Of a stretch of DNA of 64,000 bases, positions 21,301-33,735 are shown one piece after another. The position numbers and the translations under genes are program-made. The notes under the pieces were generated by a model. The model did not search any database. It saw nothing but the letters and a program-made list of their open reading frames with translations, and was not told the DNA's origin. Source of the stretch: Jaapia argillacea MUCL 33604. Lineage: Eukaryota > Basidiomycota > Agaricomycetes > Jaapiales > Jaapiaceae. Within the stretch, counting starts at the first letter, position 1. Each line of letters opens with the position of its first letter. Location of the stretch: NCBI GenBank assembly GCA_000697665.1, contig KL197712.1, forward strand, positions 1,372,358 through 1,436,357. Direction: 5' to 3'.

Positions 21301-23936
21301 TGATGGTCAACCACAAACCTCCTCCTCCGGAAGATAAGCGATGGCGTCGTAAACACGAGACAGACTGTGGAGGAGGATCGATCACGATGTCCAAAGAGGA
21401 TGCCCAAGTGTCGATGTCGCAGCGGACTTCACATTCGATGAAAGGAGTGAGGCTCGTTGAAGATGCGTCGCCATTCGCGGCCTCGATCGAGCTCGTGGTA
21501 GAGGTAGATGTCGGCGATCCACTAATGGGGGTCGTTCGTCGATTTGCAGAGCTCTTGTATTCTATCCGGAAACTACCTCGCTCGTGATCATATCGAATAT
21601 CATTCGCCTGTGCACCCGCCAAACGAGTAGCTGCCGGAGGTCCACCACACTTGATCGCAAATTCTCCCACTCCCGCAACGGCCGTGATCATATGCTGGGG
21701 TATTGACGCTTTGTTCGACCAACCCTTCGGATCAGATTGCTCGAGGAGAGTAACCAAGGTAGTCGTAGGAGACAACGATTCGATGGACCATCCTTGTAAG
21801 TCGACTTGTGCGCGGATGACATTCGGTTCAACGGGTGGTACACTTGGGAAAAGATGCAGGTTATCGGCGGAGAAGGCGAAGACGTGGATCGTTGAAGGTG
21901 ACTTGTATACCGTCCTCAGCAACACTGAATCTCTGCCACTGAAGACGAAAAGAATGCGTCAAAAGACATCCTGAACAAAAAGCAAGTCAAGACATACTTG
22001 ACGGGCCAAGCGGGCTTCGTCTTGATGTGCCATAGCTCGCTCAATTCGTTTACATCCTCCAGCAATATGGAATCTTCATAAAGCTTGTCCCAGTAACCTC
22101 GCGCACCAGGGGTGACAATCGCTCCATACAGATCCCAAAGCCCCACACCAACAAAGGTGGCTTCAGCTCGATACACGACGAGAGTGGGATCGATGGAATC
22201 AAGCTGAGTGATCTCAACACCCCGAGCCTCAGTCGCTGCAGCCAGAGAATCAGTACCTGGTCGATCAGGATTGTATATATAACCTACTTCGCTTCCACTT
22301 GGCTTCAGGCTCTTGTAACAGCGAAGAAAAGTAGATATATTTGCGCCTAACTTGCGACAGGATAGCCTTGTCTGCCCCTGCTGTGCGCTCCGTGGGTGTT
22401 CGGGAAAGGATAGGTCGTTGAGGAGTGCGAGAGCTAGAAGCAACGCTCTCAACCGAAGTAACTGAGGATGCAGTATGGAAGCTGAGGTCTGCGTTGCTGG
22501 TAGCATCTTGCAATATCTGTTGTGACATAAAGTAAGACGTGGGATCTCGCTCTTGGATTTCCTCGATGGCTTGAGGGAGACCGTTCAGCCGAACACCACT
22601 TGGCCCAGAGAGTTCGATGATGACTTTGACTTTCAGGACAGAATGATCATCCGGCAGGGGATTGTGTTTGACATTAAAGTGATATTTCTCGTTTTCGCGA
22701 GGAGATGTGTTGACGGGATGGCGGATGACTCGAGTCGTCCACGGTAGTTGGGCAACCTTCTCCGATGAAGCCTTCGTCGAAAGCTGTATATCCCATCCAC
22801 GAGACGAAGGTAGAGCACATTCGATAGACCTTGTGAGACGCCGATGCTCCCGTATCGTGTGAAGGTCGAGAGCGGGACTTTGTTGATCTGGATTAAGGCT
22901 GTGATCCTCGTCCTCCGGAACAATCGAATAATCAACAGTGAGCGCTTCTCGGCCAATGTCAAAACGTATGCGTTCAATGGACACACCATTCCCATAGCCA
23001 ATCAACAGAGGGATACGGGCACCACGATTCTGCACGGTCTTGTACAAGCCAAGAACCATGGAGCCCAACTGTTGAGAGACTCCCGAGGAAGAGCCGAAGT
23101 TCCACACGGATCGGAGGTCATGCTGCCAAAAACAGGTGATGCGTATCCTGCTGGCAAAGTCACCCTTGGTGATAGGTGATGGTTGAGGGCTCGGAGGTTG
23201 AACGTGTTGGATGCACCATGCAAATACTGTGGGGAGGGCGTCATTTGTGGGTAGACAGTGGATAGGAAACGGGATTTACACTTGACAGATGACCGGACAT
23301 ACGGAGGGGATGGTCTCAAGTATGCTGGCTCGTCTGCAGATCGAGGGAGTGAGGTCGAAATGTCCATCAGAGTTGTGGTGTCATTGAAGGTCCGAGAGAT
23401 AGTCACAGCATCTCGAGGACTAGTTCAAGATCGACAAGTAGTTCAACGCGAATGAGGAATAAACACGCACTTTGCTGGCCATCCCAGAGTGAAATTTGTC
23501 TTTGCAACCCTGGTCGCGGGATCGAACATTTCGACCAGATGCGCTCCTTCCACAGCGGGATCCCACTCCTGCCGTAGCTCCGGAGTTACGAGCACCGACC
23601 TCCACGGCTCCAAATTAACAGGCTCCTCTCCAGTAGGCACGTCCAAAACGGCCCTATACACAAAGTCACCCGACTTGTCCGACTTTCGATGGACAATGAC
23701 ATCGGTGAGCTCAGGAGTGGCCGACGCTCTCCCCTTGCCTTTGCTCTTGATAGATGAGCTATCACTTGTCACAACGACACGTTTCCATTCCGGTGAAGCG
23801 GACGACTTGAGCAGACGTCGAAAGTAGTCCTCCGCATCAGCCAAGGCCTTGTACCACGATTCGCGTAGGCTGTCGATGCAAAATCAACGCGAATCAACAG
23901 GTAACCTTGACGAACATACCGTGTACCATCGGTCAT
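18316..23936 (-). CDS. Large multi-START-domain lipid-transfer-like protein with C-terminal membrane anchor
   Basis: Exons spliced from the ATG at 23934-23936 give about 1600 residues. The main uninterrupted exon is about 19118-21962, with introns near 23887-23930, 23416-23467, 23219-23271, 22304-22345, 21944-21998, 19081-19122 and 18796-18883. The N terminus (YKALADAEDYFRRLL, WRSVLVTPELRQEWDP, TNFTLGWPANPRDAVTISR) is a START-like lipid-binding fold. A second START-like unit is near the middle (EGVSAEEIASVVANYSCRKQWDDRFDSA, then RGFYLASLVTR). The last exon has a single hydrophobic helix (YPLSAVIVVALIAFLVGSLL), so the protein is probably tail-anchored. Such proteins move or sense lipids between membranes. 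It shares a 183-bp divergent promoter with the pyridoxal kinase gene. Exact domain number was not counted. Confidence 0.8.
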
Positions 23937-24119
23937 TATTCCAGAATACCCAGCAAACGGATTGAGGACTCGTCAAGCCTTGAGGAGGACAACAGCATCA
24001 AGTTCCACGTCCGCCTGCGGCCCCATTTCCAGCGGATTCTGTCATGTGGTGCGCCGACATCATATGCCAAATTGGGCCAGCGGTGGCTTGACTTTGCTTG
24101 ACTCGATTCCTCAATTCTC

Positions 24120-25504
24120 ATGTTGCTCGACCCCAAGAATCAAGAACGGATACTGAGCATTCAGTCCCATGTTGCCTTTGGCTACGTCGGAGGGAAAGCA
24201 GCCGTATTTCCTCTCCAATGCTTAGGTTTCGATGTCGATGTGAGGATCCTCCAATTTTATCCGATTGACTTCATCTGAAATCATGCTTGCCCACCGAAGG
24301 TAGTGAATACCGTTAACTTCTCCAACCACTCTGGTATGTGTCCTTAAAAAACCTATATTGACCTTCGTAAGCTGAATTTTCGCCGATCTACAGGTTATGG
24401 TCGGTTTGGGGGGACCAGGACCACCGCAGACGATTTGGAGCGAATATTCCAGCATATGGAAGAGAATGGCTTGCTCTCGCCAACGAGACTGCTAACAGGT
24501 GAGCGTCTACCCCCTCCCTCGCAACTGCACTGCGGTTGGAACCTTTCTGAGGACGAGAAAACATTCAGGCTACGTCCCTGGTGCCCCAGCATTGGCTGCA
24601 GTCGCACAGTTGGCGACAACCTTACGGCAACGGAACCCCGATCTCGTATACCTTCTTGACCGTGAGTGCCACCATTTCCTTGTCCCACTCGTTATGTCAT
24701 AGCCGATATCCCTCCAGCCGTCTTGGGAGATGCAGGAAAACTCTACGTTGCTCCGGATGTGATTCCCATCTATCGATCTCTCCTCCCTCAGGCGACCGTC
24801 ATCACTCCCAACTGGTTCGAAGTCGAGTAGGTGAATCCAGTGTCTCTCCAGTTACCTATTGATCTCGGATCCCCCTCAGAGTCCTCACACAGATCGAACT
24901 CAAAGACATGTCTTCACTCCGAGCAGCCATCAGGATCCTCCACGACGAATACAAAGTCCCAAACGTCGTAGTCAGCTCCATCGCCTTGAAGCCCTGGTTG
25001 TTTGAAGCTTTACCTCTTTGTTTACGGCCAACTTCCCCCGATCATCCATCACCCGAAGAAATCTCCTCCGAATACCTCCTCTCCATTTGTTCATCGAACA
25101 ATCACGCCAACGCAGATCCAGTGGATACATCATCCGTCCACGTATACCTCATCCCATTTATCCCAGGGTACTTCTCCGGCGTAGGAGACCTTTTCTCAGC
25201 CCTGGTTCTCGCCCATCTTCAACCTGATCCCAAGCCGGAACCAGATCAAACGCCACTTTCCAGAGCAACAACAATGGCCATTGACAAGACTCACGCAATA
25301 TTAGAGCTAACGCAAAAAGCGGCAAAACTTCTACCTGAGGAAGATAGGCTGCCAACCGATGACGAGCAAGATGCTGTCGACGTTGATAGAGTAGTGAGGA
25401 GGATGCGGGGAAGGGAGTTGAAGTTGATCCAGGGCCAGGATATCATCAGGTCGAAGGATCTTACGGATAAATCGAGGAGGATGGAACCATGGACTACGTT
25501 TTAG
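24120..25504 (+). CDS. Pyridoxal kinase (vitamin B6 salvage)
   Basis: Six exons: 24120-24239, 24300-24333, 24394-24498, 24569-24661, 24718-24826 and 24880-25504. The product begins with the classic [18 protein letters not shown]. It continues with [43 protein letters not shown] and [11 protein letters not shown], then a substrate/ATP region with [13 protein letters not shown] near residue 240. These are the conserved blocks of PdxK/BUD16-type kinases of the ribokinase superfamily, which phosphorylate pyridoxal, pyridoxine and pyridoxamine using ATP in the cytosol. The acceptor at 24717 is chosen because it restores the DPVLGD motif, whereas an AG 20 bp earlier would add residues there. The gene diverges from the START gene and converges on ARP2. 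Confidence 0.95.
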
Positions 25505-25703
25505 TCCTAGGATATGATTTATGCATATCTATTATAGATGCGAAGGAACGGAACCAATGAGGTGTTCAACCACCCACGACTTCTCAATGGCTATGATCCA
25601 CAGCGTGAGGACCTTGAGGACACGACGAATGCCAAAAGCGATTCATTCCATCCTCAAACAAAAATACAAAGTCCACACCGACATACACTTCCTCTCCTCC
25701 TAT

Positions 25704-27288
25704 TTAACTCTCACCTCTTCCGAGCTTATCCAAAGCCCTCACACCTTGCTCATACCACTCATCTCTCGAGATCCAGAACTCTTGTCTATTCTTCATGATA
25801 TCGGCGAGGACAGCTCCCCCAAGGAAGACCATGTGCTTCCGTCGTGGAGGGTCTTCGATCCTGATCTTGAATTTCTGTTCGGCGCAGACGCACGAGAGAT
25901 CAGTAGCAACTCTCAAGATGAAGCTATGAGGGGTGGTGACGTACGTTGAGACGCGTGGGGTCACCATTCAACACTCGAGTAAGGTATAATTGCTTCATCT
26001 CCTTATCGAGACGACTGGGAAGTCCAGGGTACATGCTGGATCCTCCCGAAAGTACGATATGTTTGTAGAGTTCGGAACGGATATCAACAGCTGCATTCTG
26101 GATCGTCTGGAATAGCATTTCTACATCACCATCGATAGTCAGCCGACGAATGAGAGACACGAAAAACAGGAAGTCACCTGCTACACCGGGCTGCTCCACA
26201 TCGACGAGTTCTGGTTGGAACATACATTCGGGGGCTTCAAATCGCTCAGAACCGACTTTTATTGTCCGGCCATCTGGAAGCTTCACGGGCGACGATCAAT
26301 CCATGAGATTCAGATAACGGCACGATGGCTCACTGTGTAAGATTCTACGAGAATGGTGGTCTCCTCTGATAATCTCTGATCGAGTTCCAAGTCGTAACTT
26401 TCAGAGTTCAAGCCACATCAAGAACAAAAACTTGGATAGGGAGTTGAGACTACTCACCTCACGTAGCACAGTTTTTCTTTGATCTCACGTACGGTCTCAA
26501 AATCAGCGGTACGGTTGAAGGCGTACCCTCGCATTAGTAGGAGCTTGATTAGATATTGAGTAACATCCCGACCGGCGATATCAAGCCGACGGGTCAGATG
26601 AGGCAGCGCAAAGCCATCGTACACAGGCACGATATGGGTGACACCATCTCCAGAATCGACCACCACTCCAGTCGTCAAACCTATCTCAGAAAGGAACTGC
26701 TTCAACTTCAGCAACTCAAGATCATAGGGCAAACGTACCTTGAGCGTAAAGTGTCAAGACAGCTTGAATAGCAATATACACGCCATCAAATCCATACTCC
26801 TCAAACATTACTTGACACATCCTCTGTCGATTTGCCTTCGGGTTCATGGGCGGCTCCGTCAATAGCACCTTCCTCCCCCTCGGGTCCACTTTCAGTTTCT
26901 CGTAAAAGGTGTAATCCCATAGATGCTTCATATCTTCCCAGTTTCGTACAATACCGTGCTCCATGGGCTGTGTTACTTGCAGGTAATTGCGGTTCTCTGC
27001 TGCCTCGTCGCCGATCATGATATCTTTGATCACTGCGCTTCCGACTCGTTCTTCGGCACGGAGGATCGGTCGTCCCACGACGGATGGGAATACTTGGGAG
27101 ATTCAAAACAATTGGAATGGAGTTGACAATGGTCATCCTGCAGGAAACATACCGTGTTCGGGGAAGTTGGAACCAGCATATCCGACTTTGACGAACTAAA
27201 TCGCAATCAGATGTGGGTTTTCGGAGGTTCGTGTCGGGTAACTCACCCCAGTTCCGTTGTCAACGACTAAAGGCAGCGAAGGATCCAT
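25704..27288 (-). CDS. ARP2: Actin-related protein 2 (ARP2/3 complex subunit)
   Basis: Spliced from ATG 27286-27288: [14 protein letters not shown] joins to [14 protein letters not shown] and [13 protein letters not shown]. Later blocks are [95 protein letters not shown] and [15 protein letters not shown]. It ends in a short [11 protein letters not shown]. These are the phosphate loops and conserved segments of Arp2, distinguished from conventional actin by YAGSNFPEH and ELLKLKQFL. Arp2 pairs with Arp3 to nucleate branched actin filaments at endocytic patches. At least six short introns are present. All conserved parts read through, so the gene should be functional. Confidence 0.95.
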
Positions 27289-27829
27289 TTGAACACACTG
27301 GGAGGAGAAATTCTCGAGAGTTGGGAGGTTAGTGGAATGGCTTGCTTGTGCTGCGACCAAGTCACTATTTGGTCATATTTGCTGCAAGTGGTAATCGTGT
27401 GGTTGTCGCTCCCCATCGATTCATCGTTCTCTCATCTCAAGATCTCAGTCCTGGATCCCCTCCCTGCATCTGGCGTTTATTGCACCTGGAAAACCCCGAC
27501 TCTGACATTCTGTTGCGAGGTGCAAGCCCTCGCCGTACCATACGCTTCTTTCTGTCCCAGCCAGGCTCTCTTAAGGTCCGGTATGTTCGCACTTGCCACT
27601 GTGTTCTGCGAGGTCATCGTAACCCCAATTTTTGGGGCCTCCTAGGACCTTTGAGGTCCCATCACACCCTTTGAATGGGGAAGCAGCTCAGCGACGTAAA
27701 CCCTATCGAGCACATGGATGATTGTTCGTCGTGAACTATCTATCCATAGTTATGATGATTGGATAGGCTCTGGGTATAATGATTGGATAGCAGGCAATTA
27801 ACAAACAAGAAAAGTCTGTGACACCCATT
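27289..27829. other. Upstream region of ARP2
   Basis: No coding signal. A short repeat, ATGATTGGATAG, occurs twice (about 27756 and 27778). The region presumably contains the ARP2 promoter. Confidence 0.5.
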
Positions 27830-27935
27830 GTAGAAAACGAATAGGCTGCTAACGATCTATTCTACAGCCAACATTCCCCCATACTCCAGAGGTTTGCCGC
27901 TCGGTCAGGGAGGGCCTCGAAGTCAGGCTCGGAAG
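27830..27935 (-). pseudogene. Scrap of the 3' end of a TKL-like kinase gene
   Basis: The segment AGAGGTTTGCCGCTCGGTCAGGGAGGGCC (27880s-27930) matches, with two or three changes, the 3' end of the kinase gene at 49682-51005 (AGAGGTTTGCAGCTCGGTCACGGAGGGCC near 49710-49740). The match continues past the stop codon (GTAGAAAACG and CTAATGATCTATT versus CTAACGATCTATT). On the minus strand it encodes the RPSVTELQTS-like C terminus. No other part of the kinase is nearby. Confidence 0.75.
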
Positions 27936-27976
27936 TCACCGCTCCGAGTCCAAGGTGTGTTGCTTGTTTCTGTTCG

Positions 27977-28642
27977 CACGAGAAACAGGCGCGACTTTGT
28001 CGTCGCAGCAAAGCCTGAATAAGTCACGTAACATTGCCTCCATTACTTACCGACTGTGAAGCGAAAACATGGTTGACAACTAGCCTTAGATATGCTGTTG
28101 GCTTTGCTGTAGTGTGTAACTCTAACCACAAATTTTGAATACTGATACCTACCACATATTCTAAGTTTGCTGACCAAAAATGCTGCGCCAACATTGGCCA
28201 CAACACACCCAAAATATGGCAATAGCTAAAATGTCATGGTGGACTTAGACTTTGTTAGGGAAAAATGCTTTGAATTTGTTGTGGCAGATTATCCTTGGTT
28301 ACCATGGTTACTCTGCCAATAATTGGATATGTTGACACAACAAATTCAAAGCATTTCGCCCTAACAAAGTCTAAGTCCACCGCGACATTTTAGCCATCGC
28401 CATATTTTGGGTGTGTCATGGCCAATGTCGGCATAGCATTTTTGGTCCACAAACTTAGAATATGTGGTAGGTATCAATATTCAAAATTTGTGGTTAGAGT
28501 TACACACTACAGTAAAGCTGACAACATATCTAAGGCTAGTTGTCAGCCATGTTTTCGCTTCACAGTCGGTAACTAATGGAGGCAATGTTATGTGACTTAT
28601 TCAGGCTTTGCTGCGGTGACAAAGTCGCGTCTGTTTCTCGTG
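27977..28642. repeat. Large inverted repeat (foldback/MITE-like element), two 307-bp arms
   Basis: The left arm 27977-28283 starts CACGAGAAACAG and ends GAATTTGTTGTG. The right arm 28336-28642 is its reverse complement with equal length and about 90% or better identity by eye, and the spacer is 52 bp. Most differences between the arms are transitions. The spacer contains a smaller hairpin (TGGCAGA...TCTGCCA). No open frame of note lies inside. A transcript through it would form a long double-stranded RNA. It fits a non-autonomous foldback transposon, but a clear target-site duplication was not seen beyond TCG. Confidence 0.92.
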
Positions 28643-30081
28643 TCGGGCTCCTAACCGTGGCGCAAACACGTTGTGGTGGACCGTGCGTCACTGGATCGAA
28701 GTGAGCACAGTGGAATCTGCCGTCGAAATATAGGGGCAGCACCGTTTCTACGGTCGTCAGACGCCTGTGGAATGGTTCTAAAGCCAGAAGCCTCTAATTG
28801 GCTACAGGGACGCTTGGAGAACTCCGTATGTGGCGTCGCTACTAAAAATCGTCCAACTCCGTCAAGACGCCCATGCCGTCAAGGGTTCAGACTGGTTCAG
28901 AACCGTTTTGTGACCATGAAGTTACGCCTGCATAAGTACCCCTGATGGCTATTGCCAGGTGCTGATGTTATCTCCCATTGACCCAGGCACGAGGGTCTCA
29001 AACACAGTGACAACATGCCACATCAAATGGAACCGGCGTCGAGGCTTTAATCTACCGACTGGCAATTGGCTACTGGAGGAAAGGATACTTTAACTCATCG
29101 GCAGCAGAATGGATCTGGGTTGGTGGTGCAGTTCATCTTTCAAAATGCTGAAGCATTTGAATTGACTATGCCCTCCAGGCACGAGGTCTCAAGCAAAATT
29201 GACGACTGGTGCCAGCCCACGCCGTACCAAAGGAATCAACCTCGAGATCTGTCAACCACTACCAGATGAAAGGGTTTGATAGTATTACGGCTGATTGACA
29301 CCACACAAGCAACTGATAAGAGTCTGAGTTCGATTGGTCCCACTGAGATCAGGCACATCTGAGGCAAAAGTGACTGAAACCCACCGAAGGCCCATGGATC
29401 TAGAATAATTGCGTCATTAGAGTGGGGGAGACCGTTCCGTGGACCTGTGGGAGTAATCTTTGTTCCACGTCCAGCGAAGTCTTGAATGGACTGTGAGCCT
29501 CTTCCCCAAGGCCGCTTCCTGTTGACTTCACTTTCAGTCCATCACCACTTCGACTATTAACTGGAGAGGCTATCCTTCGAATACATCTGTCACAGTTTCC
29601 TTGAATCCCGATAGCATCTCCTTTGCGTCTCTCACGCACCCCGCCCATTTACCTTAGTATCAGAAGATATTTTCTTAGCACCGTCGCTATGCTCCCCCCC
29701 TCAACGATACCGATTCATTGTCCATCGTGCCTGTACCCAACTCATCATCAAGTGCTTCTGGTCCATTCCCTGCTCCAAGTGCAAGTACCCGCATCTGCTG
29801 GACTGTCGGCTTTCTCTCCCGAGTCAATCTAACTGGTGGACTGATCATTGTGACGATATTTTTTCACACTTTCTTCACATTTATTGGTGCTATGCTCTAG
29901 ACAGCGTGGTATAGTTGTTTTCTGCTGCAGACGGCTTTGAAGCCGTTGGCCAATCATCGTTGCCACAGTAGTTTGGATATGTGTACCTCACAATGGACTT
30001 CCTCATCCAACCCCTCAATTTCATCCCACTTTACTGCTTCCCCCCTTTGCATACGATAATCCATGCTCCTATTGGACCCTA
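28643..30081. other. 1.4-kb interval, nothing identified
   Basis: A short plus-strand frame (about 29718-29900) encodes a hydrophobic segment (LIIVTIFFHTFFTFIG) but has no partner exons that I could find. The rest shows no motif, tRNA or repeat. Confidence 0.4.
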
Positions 30082-33000
30082 ATGACCATCTGCACCACTC
30101 CTCTCCTACATCCAACCATTTTGCACAGGGTCGAGATCACTCGCGAAACAACCCTCGACACGCTCTACACGTACCCATTTGGTACCATAGTCGAATATCC
30201 AGAAACCAGCCAGTATGGATACATCGGTCATCTCTTCACCTTAGACCCAAACAACTGGGAGAATCCCGTTTCAAATTTTGTGTACTCTGAAGGTGAACCG
30301 AAGGGGTCAAAGACAAGTGGGAGTAAGGGGAAACCGTTGTTCTGCCGTTTGCTCAAGGACGAAGATGGGGAGATGGTACCATGTCGTATCTCGCATTCAG
30401 CCTGTATGTACCTCTGGAGTGGAAATAGAATTTCATCTGACTTTCTCGAACTTTGGGATCCACAGGCCAGGGCCTGAAAGTGTGCCCCTTTGGTGATCTA
30501 ACTATCTCAAGCTCTCCGTACTGTAGGGTCACGCGGGAAGACATTGAGATCCGCCTTGCAAGAGACAGAGCCTCCCAGTGTTACCTTGGTACCCCAATAT
30601 ACGACCTCTTCCAGAAAACCCTCGCTCTTTGGTCAGCTTTTCAAGATCTCAGATGCACAGGTCCTTCTCATGAAGTGGCAACATACACGTCGGAGAAGTT
30701 GGCTCGGCGAGAGGTTCGCTCTCAGCTGCTTGAACAGGCTCAGCGTGGTCATGCAAAGATGTCGACTTGCAATGGCCGGTTACTTTTCCAACGTAACGAG
30801 AAAGGTAGACCCCTTGTTTGGTGAGTTGAATTTTGTTGGTTTCTTGACACCCTCAATTTAATAATTTCTCCCAAGGTGCGAGCACTACAGCTGATTTGGT
30901 GCAGGAACAATTGCCCATTACATTAGTTATGACATCAACGAAAGCTCTTACGATATTGACTACCTGGAAGCTCTGTTCGCCGACGACTGCGCTGAAATTC
31001 AGAGAGCTGAACACATTGCCCATCAACTTGGATTTGGTCCCCTTGCCCCTTGCATAACGGTTGCCAACTTCTCTTCAAACCGTGTTTGCTGTCGTCAGTC
31101 ACATCTTTTTGTCTGCTTCCCATCACTAAACTATCTGGTATGTCAGCATGTGAACACCGCACCGACGATGGTGAACTCTCTCATGGAGAGCTTGTCCCTC
31201 TCTCTTGCCCCAATCGCCTGCGAGTTTTTGCTCCGCTCCCTGAATACCGACACCGTTGTTTGAAAATTCTCGTTGTCTCTCACGGCCAACACACACATCT
31301 CCCTCCGAGTCCCGCCAAAACCCCTCTTTCCATCCAGAATGAGATCGTTCAGCTCATGAAAACCCTCCAATATGACCTACCAGATCTCACCCCATGTCGG
31401 CTCTTTCGCCATCCCAGTGTTCTATCCTATATGCAGCAACGGCTACCTGCTATCCTCCACCCAACCATCAGCGATCTCCATTCTTCTCTGGCTAATCGAG
31501 ACCATCTTCGTGTATACATCTCACGCGCACAATCAGAAAGTTTTCCTCACGGGACAGGATGGGAAGGTGTGCCCACTTACCTCTGGATTACGCTCTATTT
31601 TCGAGGTCTTCTCTCTTCACCCTCAAGGTCTTCTACATATGAAGGCAATCCAAGATGCGACACTTCTCCCTCATCAACATTATATCAGATATATTACCGA
31701 ACGACGCTCAAACACTTTGACGTCTCATGACGAAGATGAACCGGAAAGCTCAGGCCAAAATCTCCGCCTCATCATCTGCATGAGCGCAGAAGGGAGCCGT
31801 CTCCTACTTCGTAGTCAATATTTGCAGAGTGATATCAGCTTCAAGCGGGTGGTTGGATTTCGGGAATTTGCACTTGGGGCATTAGATCGAGATTCGAGAC
31901 AAAGTGCGCATCGGTTCGCTCCTACTACCAAACTACGCTTGTCTCACTATCTCATCCTGGCTTTGTCTTCTCCAGGTCTTGTCTATTGCCGAGCATATAC
32001 AACTCACCAGACCGCTGTCGCTCACCACCTTATTTTCCAGACTATTGAAAGCATTGTCAAGGTTGATACTGGACAGTATCTTCGCTGGCACCACATCCAC
32101 GGGCGGCATGTAAATGACTTCACTGGAGTTATGCTCTTCATGGGCGATCAGCACGGTGGCCAGGCAAAAGGTATTTGGGGGATATCACAGCTGTATTTGT
32201 TTTAACCTCTTGCTTCAGGTTTGGGCATTCACCTCCGTCAAGTGGCCATGTCTGTCCCTGACCGCCCCGATTTCCATGAACCTCATCGAGTGTTGTCAAG
32301 TCTCACTGAATATGAACACCTACACCGAATATTTCGACTCTGCAACATACACACAAAACGAAACATTGATGGAACTGGTACCTCCGAACCCGTCAAGAGA
32401 ACCATGAGAAGCCTCAATTGCCTCAAGCATGATGACTGGGATGGTGCTATTCAGACGATTATGGTTGACGGTGGAAAGCCGGGAGTCGGTAGCTATCCAC
32501 ACTTTGTTTCGTCCTTCTACGTTCATGGAAATACTTTAGATTGGGTACGTGACAAGATCCGAAGCAAATTCGCTTTTCAAGGGATGTGCTGGGCAAAAAG
32601 TCACATCCCTAAAATTATTTGGCAGGTAGGTGACTCGAATAGCAATCTTATTGAAACTCTCCATGCAGACGTGAATTGAGAGGGCATTTCATGCACGTTA
32701 GTAGGTGGGGTGAGAAAGGGACTGGAGTTTGACAACATCAAGATCAAAACAGTGAAGGCAGGTTGTGTGGAATGGGCAATATCTCGAGTACTGAGATAGC
32801 TATGTATTTCGTTCCCCAGGTCTTTGAAACAACTGGGATCCGTCGGTCTTACAAGCGCGGCCATATTTCCAAATCAGTCACAAAAAATCTCGTTCGACGT
32901 GGTTAGTTTCACTTTAACGTTGATTGTCTTGATGGCTGATATACTATGCTCAAAGCTCGTCAACGCTACAACATCTTGAATCAACAAGATGACAAAATTC

Positions 33001-33269
33001 GAGACTGGAATAAGAGACTTATTAGAGCGCAGGAAGCCTTGGTAAAGGCTACAATGCGGTTCGCTCTTGCAGAGAAACATGGTGCTGAAGGTCTGGTGAA
33101 TGCAGAAAGATCACTTGCACAGGCCCAGGATGCGTTTGAGAAAGCTGTTGATGCCAGTGCAGGTGTTGTTGGGACAGGAAGTGGCAGAATTGGTATTGTC
33201 TTGCCTCCCTCCCGTCAAGGTATTCTTGTTGGTAAACCCGGCGATAGTACTTCGAACCTATTTTCATAA
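30082..33269 (+). pseudogene. Member of a high-copy Agaricomycete repeat family (mobile-element-like), two premature stops
   Basis: The plus strand splices through at least eight short introns into one long frame. Recognisable blocks are YPFGTIVEYPETSQYGYIGHLF, CPFGDLT, SYDIDYLEALFADD, LGFGPLAPCITVANFSS, FPHGTGWEG, SQYLQSDISFKRVVGF, MGDQHGGQAKGLGIHL, LKHDDWDGAIQTI and GDSNSNLIETLHADVN, then a coiled-coil-like C terminus (QEALVKATMRFALAEKH). I recall this series from many unannotated, multi-copy Agaricomycete proteins that behave like transposon genes. The conserved D/H-rich central part could be a transposase-type core but no named family is certain. Two in-frame TGA codons interrupt it (30892-30894 and 32677-32679), each at a place where relatives have Arg. 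Everything else is open, so decay is recent. Confidence 0.7.
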
Positions 33270-33479
33270 CACTGTTTATTGCAAAATGATCTGGCTACAC
33301 CAATCCTTAGGGTGCCGGTTGACCTTGTAGCTCATAAGTTGTTTGAAGAAACGGTGGAGAAAGGGCAGGAAGGTCTTCCCATAGAACGGAATACCCCACG
33401 AATTTCAGAATAACATTATGTATAGGGATAGTAAAATGGACGAGAAGACCTTGAGAGATAACAAATGGCTACTCGAATG

Positions 33480-33735
33480 GGAGGTATGTAAGATCCTGCT
33501 TCTCGACAAGGGATGCAAACGACGGAGAAGAAAGAAAGCTGGCATCGACGACAATGATGGTATCCCCCACAACACAGGTGAGAGAGAGGGATGAAGCGGC
33601 GCCGTCTAAATCAAGTCTCTCCAAGAAGTGATCCATGGTCTTCGGGAAGTGGTTGAGTTGAATGTTTGTGAGGAGCACTCCATGCAAGAAGACGAAGAGT
33701 TCTTGAACGTGGGCATCAGGTTGCGAACACCAGGC
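33480..33735 (-). pseudogene. Second, internally deleted scrap of the SMG6-like gene
   Basis: The minus strand encodes QPDAHVQELFVFLHGVLLTNIQL and FLERLDLDGA. These match the segment QPDTRPQDLFIFLHGMLFTNIQL near the start of the large exon of the neighbouring SMG6-like gene. It then jumps to VVDASFLSSPSFASLVEK, which matches the PIN-domain start VVDTNILLSSLSMFASLVEK of that gene. More than 400 codons between the two parts are deleted. Confidence 0.8.

Noticed and set aside
23002-23406. Frame with Met-Thr start on the minus strand as a separate gene
   Set aside because: It joins in frame to the exons on both sides and belongs to the START protein.
30082-33269. KDZ (Kyakuja-Dileera-Zisupton) transposase, considered because of the nearby TET/JBP gene
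   Set aside because: The blocks seen do not match what I know of KDZ transposases, and no CxC-type domain was found.
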